From positions 19,441,346 to 19,505,345 of the forward strand of contig CM024766.1 in NCBI GenBank assembly GCA_014218235.1: a DNA stretch of 64,000 bases. The letters are read 5' to 3'. How positions within the stretch are numbered: the stretch's first letter is position 1; each line of letters begins with the position of its first letter. Below, one piece after another: positions 10,826-22,484 of this stretch. The position numbers and the translations under genes are program-made. Source of the stretch: Colocasia esculenta. Lineage: Eukaryota > Streptophyta > Magnoliopsida > Alismatales > Araceae. The notes under the pieces are model-generated. The model did no database searches, was not told the DNA's origin, and worked only from the letters and a program-made list of their open reading frames with translations.

Positions 10826-11003
10826 CTGTCGACAGCTCCTTCAAGCCCTGTCGACAGATCAGCACAAATAGAACAAACAAGTTTTGGAAAACAGGCACTT
10901 GTCGACAGACCCAGCTGTACTTGTCGACAGATCCATGCAGTCAGCAAACAGGCCTTCTGAAAAACAAGTTCCTGTCGACAGATGATATGAGACCTGTCGA
11001 CAG
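10826..11003. repeat. six TGTCGACAG palindromes in the X LTR
   Basis: CTGTCGACAG at 10826, 10848, 10972 and 10994, and TTGTCGACAG at about 10899 and 10921. The palindromes come in pairs spaced 22 bp apart (start to start), with larger gaps between the pairs. They lie upstream of the TATA box at 11091. Confidence 0.9.
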
Positions 11004-11090
11004 ATGAAGAGAGAATCTAGATACGAGATCTCCGTGTGTTCCCTATGTGGGTGTTTCCTTAAACCACGACTCTCCATACTTGAACGCCCA

Positions 11091-11098
11091 TATAAAAG
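11091..11098 (+). promoter_or_regulatory. TATA box of X LTR
   Basis: CCCATATAAAAGGAAC, 520 bp into the LTR and about 90 bp after the last TGTCGACAG palindrome. Confidence 0.6.
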
Positions 11099-11823
11099 GA
11101 ACTTTTTAGAGATATTTTCGTACAAAAGCAGCCACCATCATCAACCCTAAAGAAAACCTAAGGAGAATAGGTGTTGCTACTGCTCTGCTTCAGCCTACTG
11201 TTCAGAGAGAGAAAGAACCGTTGTTCCAGCAGAGTTGAAGACAGTACGTCATGGATTCAAGCTTCTCCATCAACCCAAGGCTATCAAGACAAAGTTTGAA
11301 CTCCATAGAGACGTTCTCATGAAGAGTTCTCAATCAGGATTCATTCTTTTCACTCAGAACTCTTCCAGTTTTCACTTTTCTATTATTTGTGTGTGTGTGA
11401 TTGTGTTTCAAGTGGCCTTGTGCTTGAATCACGTGGTTTTGAGTTGTTCTGATCGTGGTTGCACATCAGACATCTCGTATGTGTGTGTTGTTGTCGCAAA
11501 CTAGTTGACAAGCAGTCTGTTCTGCGTGTGTGTGGACCGTGGATGTAGGATACACAAGTTGTGTACTCCGAACCACGTTAAAACTCTGTGTCCTATGGTT
11601 TGCACGTTTCTACGGTAGATGTTTGGTAGGCACGTTGTCTCTACACATGTATGATAAATGTTTCTTCATCTATTGTCAATTCACACACATCAAAGTTGAG
11701 TTCAAAATCTGTTACAGGTTCTATAGTCTGTGTTTTCGCAAAAAGAAAGTGATAATAATTGTTAATCAACAGTAATCTATTCAACCCCCCCCCCTTCTAG
11801 ATTACCATATAGGGAATTCCGCA

Positions 11824-12411
11824 ACCTTTCAAGTTGAACATTGATTTCATTCAAACATCGATTGCACTTAATTTCCTTGCACACGCCTATTTAGACTAAC
11901 CAAACATTTTCAAGTGGTGAATTTATTTTAGTTTTTCAGATTACCCATTCACCCCCTCCCCCCCCTCTAGGTTAGTCTTGCTGCAAACCGTAGGTGGGCC
12001 AACAACTAGTATTAGAGGCAAGTCTCTTTAAGCAAGTAGATCTCACGATCTAAAGAGCAAAGATAAAATGGTAGCTCAAGGTTTTGCAGAAGGCCAATCC
12101 ATTTTCCTGCCTCCACTCTTAGATGGTGATTACACCTACTAGAGGATAAGGATGGAATTCATCCTACAAGGCTGCGACTATCTACTCTGAAGCATTATTG
12201 AAGATGGTGACTTTGTAATATCAAAGCTCAAGGAAGAATGGTCAGACAACGATAAGAGGATGATATCATTAAATAGCATAGCTAAGAGATTCATGTCATG
12301 TGCACTATCGAAGCAAAAATTCAACTAGATATTAGTGTGCAAAACAACCAAAGATATGTGGGATAGGCTAAAACTCAAATATGAAGGAGAACCCATGATA
12401 ATTGAAGAACA
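11824..12411 (+). mobile_element. Sirevirus Y fragment (LTR end, PBS, start of gag)
   Basis: Bases 11824-12004 are the 3' end of an LTR: ACTAACCAAACATTTTCAAG, then a C-rich run, then CTCTAGGTTAGT, ending GGGCCAACA. Its layout matches the A LTR end. After 12004 is a decayed PBS (TAGTATTAGAGG). Gag follows and is cut at 12411 by Z. Y is the outermost and probably oldest element in the window. Confidence 0.8.
12068..12411 (+). pseudogene. gag: Sirevirus Y gag, N-terminal fragment, broken
   Basis: Starts MVAQGFAEGQSIFLPP, paralogous to the A gag start (MAAQGYAEGQS). Further on is TTKDMWDRLKLKYEGE, equivalent to the KDIWDKLQVTYEGT block of A. In-frame stops lie at the Tyr-Trp-like position near 12140, near 12188 and near 12328. 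The rest of gag should resume beyond the right edge of the window, after Z. Confidence 0.8.
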
Positions 12412-13087
12412 TGTTGCCCAGCTAGCAAGCCCAGAGGGGGGGTGAATGGGATTCTTAAAATTTTGATCACTTTAAAAGCTGTTCAGAAAAACAATCACAC
12501 AACACACTTCGATGACTATTAATGTTAGTACAAAGAGAATAGCAAACACAAGGCAATCAAACACATGACACACAGAATTTATCTTGGTTCAGACCTCCTC
12601 TCCATAGGAGTCCTACGTCTAGTCCCTGAGCAACAACTCAGGATTTCACTACCCAAGGGTACTGTCCCCCTCAAGGACATTTACACACCCAGCCGCAGCT
12701 GGTCTTCTCTTCACAACCCGAAGAGGAATTACAACACCCTGGATCCCACCAGGTCTTCCTTCTACACGAAGGGAAACAAACACCCTGGAACCCACCAGGT
12801 CTTCCTTCAACACGAAGGGAAAGAACATAGGAATGTATTCAAGAGATGATACGCCCCTAGATCAAGCTTAAGGACCAACGCTCGATCTGAAGCAATGACA
12901 GAGAGGGAATGTTCTATGATGAGGAACACTCTCAGTTTACAGAAGCTCTCAAGACTAACACAATGAATGCAAAGAGCTAAGAGCTAGACAATCAAAGGAG
13001 TGAGGCTTCGCTCTTTCAGATGCTCGCAGAAAAGCTTGTAAAAGATTGTCGTGAAGAAAATGTTTTCTTTCTTGAGCTTCAGTCTTC

Positions 13088-13094
13088 TATATAT
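13088..13094 (-). promoter_or_regulatory. TATA box of Z 3' LTR
   Basis: The minus strand reads CATATATAGAAG, below the repeat array in element orientation, at the place equivalent to the TATA box of A. Confidence 0.5.
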
Positions 13095-13547
13095 GACTTC
13101 CATTTGAAATTTGAACGTTGAAGTGTCTGTTATCTCTAAGCTTTTGTTTACGTTAGACTGCATGTCACTGTAGTGCTCCTTGTTCAACAGTCTTTAGCTT
13201 TCCATGCACGCAACAAGACAGAGGATCTTCTTTGATGTCTGTTATCTTTCATGTTGCCCAACGTTGTATTGAGGTGCGCTGTCAGAGAACTACACGCATT
13301 AAATGCTACAACAGTAGACAGCTAGGCTGTCTCTTGTTGTCAGTCAACGTTAGAATGATTTTATATCAAAATAAAAGTTCCATTCTGTTCTTCTAAAAAG
13401 ATGTTTACAGTATAAGCATGGAAATAGAAGATATCGATTGCATGCAGTGCAGTGATATGATCAGTCATAATAAATGCATGGATGTGAGAGAAAAGTGAGG
13501 GAAGACTTTGACTTTTCAAACTATCTCAGAATAGGTTTAAATATCAA

Positions 13548-14230
13548 GTCGTTATAAACCGTGAAATCGATATGATCATGACTTATGAAATCGATGTAAA
13601 GATGAGTTGTTGTTCATGTGAATCGTTATACGTTCATAAACAAGTTAATGTACACACAAATCGTTATGCATTAATAACCGAATCATTGTAGAGACAAATC
13701 GTTATGATACTATCAACAAATCGTTATGAGCAAATCGTTGTTTCACTTATCGAGTCGATATAGTGAACAAGTCGTTGTTTAATGTATCGAATCGTTACTG
13801 CGACCAAGTCGTTGTGTAACTTAATGAATCGTTATGAAACTTAACGAGTCGTTGTGAAACCGAAATCATTATGAGAACAAATCATTGTTCTCACTTATCA
13901 AATCGATGTGATGACCAAATCATTGTGAGAGCAAATTATTGTTCTCACTTATCAAATCGATGCGATGACCAAATTGTTATGAGAGCAAATCGTTGTTCTC
14001 ACTTATCAAATTGATGCGACAATCAAATCATTATGAACCAAGTCGATGTGATCTCTTAGCGAATCGTTATGAGAGGCAAATCGTTGCGATCTCATAGCGA
14101 ATCGTTATGAGATAGACTTCAATAGAATAGTGATGACTTATGAAATCGTTATAGAACCAAAATCGATGTGAATGAGGAAATCGTTATGATTCTAAGGAAA
14201 TCGTTATAACAACTAGAGAGTCGATGTGTA
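13548..14230. repeat. AAATCGTT word array in Z LTR
   Basis: More than 25 copies of AAATCGTT, AAGTCGTT, GAATCGTT or AATCGATG-type words every 18-35 bp. A block around ATGAGAGCAAATCGTTGTTC (about 13870-14010) is repeated three times. It is the reverse-orientation counterpart of the AACGATTT array of A. Confidence 0.85.
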
Positions 14231-14428
14231 CTTAGAAAATTATATGCTTTGGACTGTAAATGCTGGTATGAAGAATACTTACCAGATTTGGTTGTTTTTC
14301 TCTGTTAGATTTCCTATGCTAAAATCTTATAGAAGATATGTTAGAAATGCACATTGACTTAGTTTTGTTAATCACCAAAATAGATATTTAATTAATTTAA
14401 ATTACATGGGGAAAATATGATCATCAAT

Positions 14429-14573
14429 CTCCCCCTTTTTGGTGATGACAAAACATAGCAACAATGAAAGATGTTCTGCAATAAATCTAAATAAGTTGCA
14501 AAATAAAATATAAGAGATGTGAAATAAAATATAAGAGATGTATTTCAGAAATACTATATTTCTCCCCCTTTTT
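14429..14573 (-). promoter_or_regulatory. two polypurine tracts of Z and a 20-bp duplication
   Basis: CTCCCCCTTTTT (14429-14440, next to the LTR) and TCTCCCCCTTTTT (14561-14573) are AAAAAGGGGGAGA on the sense strand, the same word as in A. Between them AAATAAAATATAAGAGATGT occurs twice (14501-14520 and 14522-14541). Confidence 0.75.
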
Positions 14574-14644
14574 GTCATTGAGCAAAAGCAATCATTCAGA
14601 GATAAAGAAGAAAGATAAAAGAGAGAGAAGAGCAAAGAACTTTT

Positions 14645-17423
14645 CTATTTATCTTGAGGGGTTACATTAAGGTAGAAAGCAGGAGATAGAAGGGAGGCAT
14701 GCCGCTGAATAATGCGCAAAGCCTTGCATTCCTGCTCCTCAAAATAGGTCTGGAAAACCCCAAAAGCAATATAGTAAGATGACCCCATGTCTGGAAGCAT
14801 CCTCTTGATGTGAAGTTGGTGCTGATCTTCTAGAAAATTAGCATATTCATCTTTGCAAAGAGATTCTTTGAAGGAGAAGAAAGATCCAAAGCTGGCAAAC
14901 AGAAGAAATTGGTTGATCTTGATAGGGTAGTAAATCTGATGCTGTAGAAGATCTTTCTTCAAGACCAAAAATAGCTTGTACCGCTCGACCATTGAAGGTA
15001 AGGGTCCTGAACTAAATTGATAGAATTCAGGTCCAAGAAGGCTTCAACTATGAGAGTAGGCTTGCCGGCCTTAAACAAGGAGCTGTTCAAGGCTTCCAAC
15101 TGAACGGCTGACTAGTTGTAGTGCTTTTCCCAGTCCGTGGGAGAAAGCCTCTCACATTCTGATAGTAGAGGGGCAAAAACTTCAGAGGAGATATGGCCTA
15201 GATGAAATTCTCTGAAGATAAATCTTTGAAGGAGGTAAGTCGACCCTATTGAGCTGAGATCCTTCCCATGACACGAGCGAATCTCTCAAAAATGACAGGA
15301 CCAACTAAGGAGTCCATGACCAAGGAGTGCAGCTTAGGAAGAAACACAGTGTTTGGAATTTGCAGGGTGGCGAAATCCACTTTGAAAGAGCAATTGACTA
15401 GATTTTCAGTTTTTAACGAAGCAACGGCTCCCTGGAACTGACCCAACTATACTTCAGGTAACCTGTGAAGATATCGATAATCATTGAATAACTGGAAGTA
15501 CCTAATGAGCTTCACTTCCTTTTGAATAAAAGGTCCCCATATGGTTTTATGATGAATGACAAACCACTCAGAATGAGTGAGTGGAGAGTCCCTGGGTGGA
15601 AACCGAGCTGACTTTTCAAGAATATATTTTCTATAGAGAGCCGAGTGCCCTTTAGCCCACTAATCATCAGATTTGCATTCAGCAATTTTGAAGATTTTGG
15701 ATTGATCAGCTTTTGAGAAGTGGTTGTAGGGAAGGACAACATTGAGGTGATCGGTTAGATTTAGAAAAGGAACACCAAAAATGGTGGCAAGGATACATTT
15801 TTGGAGATATTCACGATAGAGTGGTTTCCTTCGATTTTCAATAGTGAGAGAAAACCAAAGAGGAGGAAATTTAGGTTCAGTGGGAAGAGCAAGAGTAGTG
15901 GAGAGTTTCCTCTTTTTAGAGACAGGACTAGAAGAGTCAGTCCTATGGACATGAGAGGCAACTGCCAGAACTGAACGGATGGTGGTGATTTCCAATTCAT
16001 CCTCAAATTTATTTAGAAATGGACCTTCGAGTTGAGCACCTTCAAGTATAAAGGTGACAAAGGAAGAAGGAGTAGGAGGATGGAGAAATGATTGATGGGT
16101 AGAAGAAGGTGTGATGGACGGTCCATCTAAAGAAGGACCAGAGGAAGAGGAGGCTCCAGCTGATGATGAGGCTGGAGGGTCTTCAAGAACAAGAGGAGGT
16201 GGTGGAATGGATGTAGAGGTGGCAGGAGAAGGAGAGAATTCAGAAGGAAATGGAGTTGGGGAAGAAAAGGTGTGAGGCGGGGGTTGTTTAAAGGTGATAG
16301 GTGCTGGAGGTGCTGTGGAGGAAGATGGTGATGAAGGAGGGGCTAGAGTTGCAAGAGGAGAAGGATCAGGGGCATCTGGAGTGACAACTAGCTCTTCCAC
16401 TCTTGGAATCTCACCCTCGGAGACCACTGGCCCTGTTGGCCTAGAAACATCCTCTATTGGCTCTGACGGCCCAGACTTCCCAGCTTCAACCTGGTCTTGC
16501 ATTGCAGTTGCTGCCTTGTCAACACCCTGTGGCCCGAATGGCCCTGCGGGCTCTTCTGAAAATTGCCCTGATGGCCCAACATCTTGTTGTCTGGCCTCAG
16601 AAGGCCCAGAACTTCGGACTGGTACTGCAGGAGAAGGAGCAGGAGGGGCATTTGATGACTGCGCCCTGACCAAATCTCCAAGTGCGGTTATAGATTCCTT
16701 GATACTTATGAGCCCACTTCGTACCCATCTCACTGCATTTCTCACCATTCCCATTTCCTTAGATGAAGTACTCTGGCTTATGAAAATTGACTGAATGTCT
16801 GATTGCACAGAGCACAGAATTTTTCCGTGCTCATCCAGTCTTTTGATAATAGGCTTCATATTTATCTTCAACTTCTTCTTCTTCTGATGTGGCCGCCAGG
16901 TAAGGAGAGAAGTTCCATGAGCCACTTCTTTTCCCTTGACTTCTCTTGCCCTTTTAACGAGCTCCACAAAGTCATCACCGTCATCTGAGGCACTTTCCAC
17001 AATGCCTTCTCTGAACTCATCAACATTGGGGACATTGGCTATGTGCTCCCCCTGAGAAGCTGCTTGTTCTTCAACAACTTGCTCTTCTCAAATAGGAGTG
17101 GCTGCTCCTTGCACAGCTTCAATCACAATCTCCTGCTCCCCCTGAATGGGAGCATCCTCCATCACCACATCTACAGTGTGGCTTGATGTCATAACTTCTT
17201 CTTCAAGAGCAACCTCTGGCACACTTTGAGTGCTTGGAATGGAGTCTAGCACTCTTCTGAGGACTGACCCTACCACAGTAGTTTGAGGGGCAATCACTTA
17301 CATTTGCTCGATAGGTTCAAGGTGCTCAGGAGGAATATCCTCTATTCTGCTGCCTGCTGCTTCTTCTGTTGGTGCTTCTACCCTGGTATCTATTTGTTCA
17401 ATTGCCTCTTCCTGAATTGCTGT
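14645..17423 (-). pseudogene. Sirevirus Z third ORF, C-terminal part, broken
   Basis: Continues from 59137 across the G1 insertion. Segments: acidic Glu/Val-rich (17423-17040); basic segment KRAREVKGKE then HQKKKKLKI (about 16930-16860); a long Pro/Ser-rich linker (about 16650-16080); then a folded-looking part (about 16020-14645) that I do not recognise, with PKFPPLWFSLTIENRRKPLY near 15880. In-frame stops lie near 17292, 17094, 15660 and 15447, and frames shift further on. In length (about 925 codons here, about 1260 with the other part) it is larger than the env-like ORF I recall for SIRE1-type elements. No membrane helix is evident, so I make no claim that it is an envelope protein. Confidence 0.65.
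17419..17423. other. target site duplication of G1, left copy (GCTGT)
   Basis: GCTGT flanks G1 here and at 59137-59141. The third ORF of Z reads to both edges, so this is direct proof of a single insertion. Confidence 0.93.
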
Positions 17424-18793
17424 TGTAACAACCCGACCTCTCGGACCCCTCGCCGGGGACCCCGAAGGTTGCGCCGCCACCCACGGATCCGAAGACCTGG
17501 AAGGGTTATATGAAAAAGTCTAGTGAGATATGTACTGAGTTCAAATAACTATAATAATCTGTACATTATACAAAAGGGTTGTACAACGCGTCCCAAGCAA
17601 AAGCACAGGTACAAGAAGAAAGGTGCAGTCCTTAAGGGGCATACCCCGAGGACTTGCAAAGCACAGCTCTTAGCTCACTCGGGCTACAAGAGCTCACAAC
17701 GCTCGCTCTCACTGCTGCTGACAACACACGGCACCACAGCCGCCTCTGCAACCTATCCGACACCGAGCTCCCGCGACGACGAGCTCCTAGCTGAAAGAAG
17801 TAGGGGGGGTGAGCCTCGCGAACAAGGCCGTCGCGACACCATCACGATGGGGAAGGGCACCGCGACAGCCCTGTTGTGACCGGGCAGAAATGCATCGCGA
17901 CAGCAATCCTGTCATGACCGGGAAGTGCGGCGCGACAGCCTTATCGCGACCTCCAACTGCGCCGCGATAAGGTCATGCCCGAGCGGGCCGACGCCTCCTC
18001 TGATGTCGCGACGCGCCGAGCCTTCACGACACCAGCAGGGAGGCAGACCAACGGGATCCTCAATCCCGGGCCACCCACAAACCATCCAAACACAACACAA
18101 GGGGGAGGGGAGCATGGGGAAAGCAGTAAAGCTATCTATAAACCCCAAGGGGCTCCCAATCCACCTGGATCGGGAAGAGCACAAGAAATCCCTACCGGTT
18201 ACGAAGAACCGAACCCACGAAGGGCCTTCACGATGCACGGCCACCTCCTCCTCGCTCTAGGCAAGGTCCACGACCCCACAGCACCACGCACGGCCCTCCT
18301 CCTCACCTTAACCACATGAAGGGGAGAGGGGGAGGCGGAGCACCGCCGGAGGGAGAGGGCGAGGGAAGAAGGAGAGAGAGAGGGGGATCGCCGGCCAAGG
18401 CTTTTAACCTTCGGCAACCAGAATGTGACGGACCGCCCTGTCGCGTTACGGACCTTAACGCGACGGGTCAACGGACCGCGACAAGAATGCGCCCTACAAG
18501 GGCACCGCGACAATGCGACAAGCTGTACTGACACACCTGCCACCCTAACAGGCGTCAGACGACCGGACAGCGCAACACGATAAAACACTGTCACAGCCCG
18601 TTGACCGGGCGCGACAGCAAGACACGACGAAGAACCAGGGTGCGACCAACATGTGACCCACAAGCTCGCCGCGACACGGATGACTATCGCGTCGGGCACC
18701 CCTGACGCGACACCAACGCATCACCCAGCCTGGACGCGTCAGTGGCCAGTTATCCCATGACACCAGATGGAAGCTGGGAAACCAAGTCTTACA
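17424..18793 (-). repeat. 3' LTR of G1 (1370 bp, internally deleted)
   Basis: Ends match the 5' LTR: TGTAACAACCCGACC at the left and AAGTCTTACA at the right on the plus strand. It lacks the 1461 bp present at 56715-58175 of the other LTR. The junction here is a single CAAGGCC (17823-17829), which occurs twice in the full LTR. ORFs on both strands are LTR artefacts. Confidence 0.9.
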
Positions 18794-18840
18794 TTCTACC
18801 CCCCTTAAAATAATTTCGTCCTCGAAATTGGGGCAAGCCC
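18794..18840 (-). promoter_or_regulatory. polypurine tract and TTCGAGGACGAA motif of G1
   Basis: The minus strand reads TTTCGAGGACGAAATT, then TTTTAAGGGGGGTAGAA abutting the LTR. The Tekay-type element has the same arrangement (TTCGAGGACGAAGTT then TTTAAGGGGGAGAGGG). This conserved block supports relatedness of the two. Confidence 0.8.
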
Positions 18841-20059
18841 AAGAGATCTCAAGGCACGAAACGGAACACGGAGAGTAAACGCAAGACCAACGCGAAAAAA
18901 AAAAAACCACTAAGTCTCAACACGACTTCCTCGTGGCGACAACTACATCGCAAAACGTGCACGAGCACACAAAGCCAAAAAATCAACGGCTCGCACAACG
19001 GGCTCCAAACACGGGTGGAGCACCAAGCCAAAAACCAACAGCTCATTCCAGGCACACGTGGGGCGCTCAAACGGAACGACAACCCCACGTGCCGAGCGAC
19101 GCCAAGTCCGGCCCGAACAGTAGAAAATGCCAACCAAAATCCTCATAGTTGCAGTCACCAACAGACCTCACTATGGTGACCCAACGCCCAGCAACCCACT
19201 CTGTCGCCAGCAAAACCTGACAGAGAGTGCAGTTGCCGGCAGCAACATGAGAAACACCAGTCAGCAATGCACTCCATCGCCAGCGAAACCTGACAGAGTA
19301 CATCGTTGCCGACAACCACAAGGGAAAACACATGAGAGTCGAACACAACACTTGAGAAAAATGGTCTCACGCCACGAGCCGCAGCTACAATCGGTCACCA
19401 CTCGACCGAGTAGCCACGTGAGAGACACAAACCAGAGCGAGGACAGACTCGCGGAGAATTCTCAACACATGAAACAGCATCCACCGTCACTGCTAAGTCT
19501 CACCCAGACCTTCCTTGCGGTTCAACAGGGATAGCAAACGCACACGAAGAACCCTCAACACGCAAAAACGACATCCACTGTCACCACTAGGTCTCACCCA
19601 GACCTTCCTCGTGGTCCGATAAGGATACCAAACGCACGTGGAGCCTCAAAAACTAGGAGTCACATGCTCCACAACGTGGCACAATGCGACGGAAGCACGG
19701 AAGATGTTTGAGGTCAAGCCAGAGCCGGACACCTCCCAACGTTCACAAACCACATGTTTGAGTACTAGCAAGCCGATAGACCTCACTCTCATCGGACGAA
19801 CTGACAGGAGACTCTGCCATTGGCTTCTAGACTCACCAACGCCACGCACAACCACACGGGAAGCAAAACAACCGCAGAGGTCGAGGGCAACATGTCGACC
19901 TCAGAGAGACCCAGACCGAAGCAGGGTACCACAACCAAACACACTTGCTCCAAAAGCGAGAGGGGAAACCTGGACACAGGTTACGACCAAAGTCTGGCGT
20001 ACCACCGATAGGGCTACCTAGACAAGGCAAAGCAGCCACCCCACAGCGGTAACGGTATG
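18841..20059. other. G1 internal DNA, 3' segment, non-coding
   Basis: No retroviral motif in any frame. It holds two short tandem duplications: about 19203-19330 (two units of about 76 bp around CGCCAGCAAAACCTGACAGAG) and about 19461-19642 (two units of about 92 bp around TCTCACCCAGACCTTCC). ORFs up to about 139 codons appear on both strands with no recognisable product. Confidence 0.6.
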
Positions 20060-21099
20060 TGTAAGACCCGGTTTCTCGGCTTCCGTCCGGTGTCATGGGA
20101 TGACTGGCCACTGACGCGTCCAGGCTGGGTGATGCATTGGTGTCGCGTCGGGGGTGCTCGACGCGACAGTCATCCGTGTCGCGGCGAGCTTGTGGGTCGC
20201 GTGTTGGTCGCACCCTGGTTCTCTGTTGCGTCTTGCTGTCGCGCCCGGTCAACGGGCTATGACAGTGTTTTGTCGTGTTGCGTTGTCCAGTCGTCTGACG
20301 CCTGTCAGGGTGGCAGGTGTGTCAGTACGGCTTGTCGCGTTGTCGCGGCGCCCTTGTAGGGCACGTTCTTGTCGCGGTCCGTTGACCCGTCGCGTTAAGG
20401 TTGTTAACGCGATGGGGCAGTCTGTCGCGTTCTGGGTGTCGGGCGCTTAAGGCGCAGGCCGGATACCCCTTCCCCCTCTCTCTTTTTTCTTCCCTTCTCC
20501 TTCTCCCTCCGGCGACCTCTTCCTCCCCTCTTCTCCCCTTTGTGTGTTTCAGGCGAGGAGGAGGGCCGTGCGTGGTGTCCTGGCGTCGTGGAGCGTGCAT
20601 GGAGCAAGGAGGAGGTGTTCATTCCTACGAGAAGGGCCCTACGAGGTTCGGTTCTTCGTTTAAGGTAGGGATTTCTTGTGCCCTTCCCAATCCAGGTGGA
20701 TCGGGAGTCCTCGGGGTTTTGTAGTTAGCTTTACAGCTTTCCCCATGCTCCCCTCCCCGTGTGTGCATGTTTGTATGGTTCTGGGCGGCCCGGGATGGAG
20801 CATCCCTTGGTCTGCCTCCCGACTGATGTCGCGGCAGCGGTGCCCGTCACGACATCAGTAGAGGCGTCGCCCCGGTCGGGTGCGACCTTATCGCGGCGTG
20901 GTTGGCAGTCGCGATAAGGGTCGCTGTCGCGACCTAGTTTCCCGTCGCGACAGGGAGGCTATCGCGACGTGCTGCCCCGTCGCATTAAGGCTATTGTCGT
21001 GGCACCCTTCCCCGTAGCGATGGCATCGTGATGGCCTGTGGGGGCGCGACAGTGCCTGTTCTGCCTCAGGTGGTTTTCGTGGCCAGTTTGTGTGTCGGC

Positions 21100-22469
21100 T
21101 ATAATCACGGGATTGGTATCCCCTTTTTCAATAGATGTGAATATGTAGGGATTAGGAACTGACCATGATCACCACCAATGCAGTCGCCTCTTGATGTTCA
21201 GATGGAGGGCTGACTACGTTGGAAAAGAAAGATGAAGGGAAGCGTACCTGGTAACGCGACAGTATGGGCGTCGCGATGCTTTCTTCATAACGCGACGTAG
21301 GAAGGGGCGCCTTCTTGATCGCGACACAGTAGTCGTCGCCTTCCTCTTCAGGGGATGGAGATGTGCGTTCTTCGTCTTCCTGCTCCTCAGCCGGCCGAGG
21401 GGCAAGAGCCTCACCTTGCTCTGACCTTTAGACACCTGCCGAAGTGATTTAAACAAACAAGAAACCCATCAGAATTTGTGTGTATGAAATCTATTCAATG
21501 AAAAACACATGAACATGAGCTATTATGGGGGGAACTCACAAGATTGGGGCTTTTAACCCCTGTGGGTGTTAAAGATAGGTGTGTGTGTCGTGATCTAATG
21601 CTAAACTAGAAAGAAAACGAAGCTATGCATGCATGAAATCGATGAAATAAAGAGAAGAGGGAAGAAGAGATTGTGTAGCCGCTGGGAAAACGCCCTGGAG
21701 GGCTCTTGCTGATCGTCTGGAGGGAGAACTCTCTTCGTGGAAGGTGAAGCTCTCTTGCTCAGCGAACTAATGACTCGGCCTTGCCCAAAAAGATGTAGAG
21801 ACGAGGTACTTGTGGGTGATTATTCCCAACTCGGGTCTGAGAGGAATAATGGGCAAGAGTCTGACTCTGGGTAAGTATGGCTGTGTATGGGCAATTGGAA
21901 CTTGGAAAGGGACATGTTTGGAAGGTCTCCTCCGAATTTGAGAGGATTTGGACGTGATTTGGACGTCCAAAAGGAGCAATTTCCATCAATAGCATGTGTC
22001 CAAATTGACTTCGGATTGAGTTTCCTGTTTAAGGTCCAGAATGCGATGGCCTAAGTGTCGCCTTCCTTAATGCGGCTCCTCGATATGTCGCCTTCCTCAT
22101 ATGGAAGGTGACTTGAGTCATTTTCGATTTTCTGAGGATTTAAAATATGGAATTATGATGGCGACATAGGAGCTGTCGTTTTCAGGAAGGCGACCTAGGG
22201 CCTGTCGCCTTCTAGTCTTTTCTGCATTTTGGCATGTAATGCATCCAATCAACCATGCACAGCCTTCGGGATGAAATATCGGATTTTATACTCAGAGAGC
22301 TATAGTGAGAGAGATTGATTTGACCAAGAAGGTCCCTCCAGGGCGATGAACTAATGGAAATGATGTCATGATCGGAGAAAGTCAGTTTGACGATGATGAG
22401 CCAACGTGGGGCGTCAATAATACGACAAGGGATTTTTCTCGACTTATGGGTCAGAAATGGGTGTCTACA
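21100..22469 (-). repeat. 3' LTR of Tat element (1370 bp)
   Basis: Minus-strand TGTAGACACCC (22469) to CCGTGATTATA (21100; the terminal CA has decayed to TA). It contains GCGACA/TGTCGC inverted words at 22163-22215 and TCGCGA-type words at 21250-21340. Confidence 0.92.
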
Positions 22470-22470
22470 T

Positions 22471-22484
22471 ATTGCCCCTCCTTG
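22471..22484 (-). promoter_or_regulatory. polypurine tract of Tat element
   Basis: The minus strand reads CAAGGAGGGGCAATA directly upstream of the LTR start TGTAGACACCC. Confidence 0.7.

Larger units (their letters stand above)
10410..11823 (+). mobile_element. element X, 3' fragment with LTR 10572-11823
   Basis: Bases 10410-10571 are a scrap of internal DNA ending in a purine tract (AACGGGGAGA). Next comes a 1252-bp LTR starting TGTTGAGTTCTC (10572) and ending near TTCCGCA (11823) after CCCCCCCCTTCTAG. This is the 3' end of a plus-strand Sirevirus-like element interrupted at 10410 by A. The right boundary is inferred from the LTR-end signature, because its 5' partner lies outside the window. 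No coding region remains. Confidence 0.75.
12412..14426 (-). repeat. 3' LTR of Z (2015 bp)
   Basis: On the minus strand it starts TGATGATCATATTTTCC after the purine tract AAAAAGGGGGAGAT and ends GGGCAACA (12412). The CCCCCCCTCTGGGC end signature sits near 12435. Bases 12640-12800 resemble the same part of the A LTR (about 10050-10230), so the two LTRs are homologous but diverged. It contains an AAATCGTT array and a TATA box. Confidence 0.88.

Noticed and set aside
16294..16794. 166-codon plus-strand ORF, Gly/Ser/Ala-rich
   Set aside because: Antisense shadow of the Pro/Ser-rich linker of the Sirevirus Z third ORF.
14645..17423. True envelope gene in Sirevirus Z
   Set aside because: No signal peptide, fusion peptide or transmembrane helix is evident. 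Position alone is not enough.
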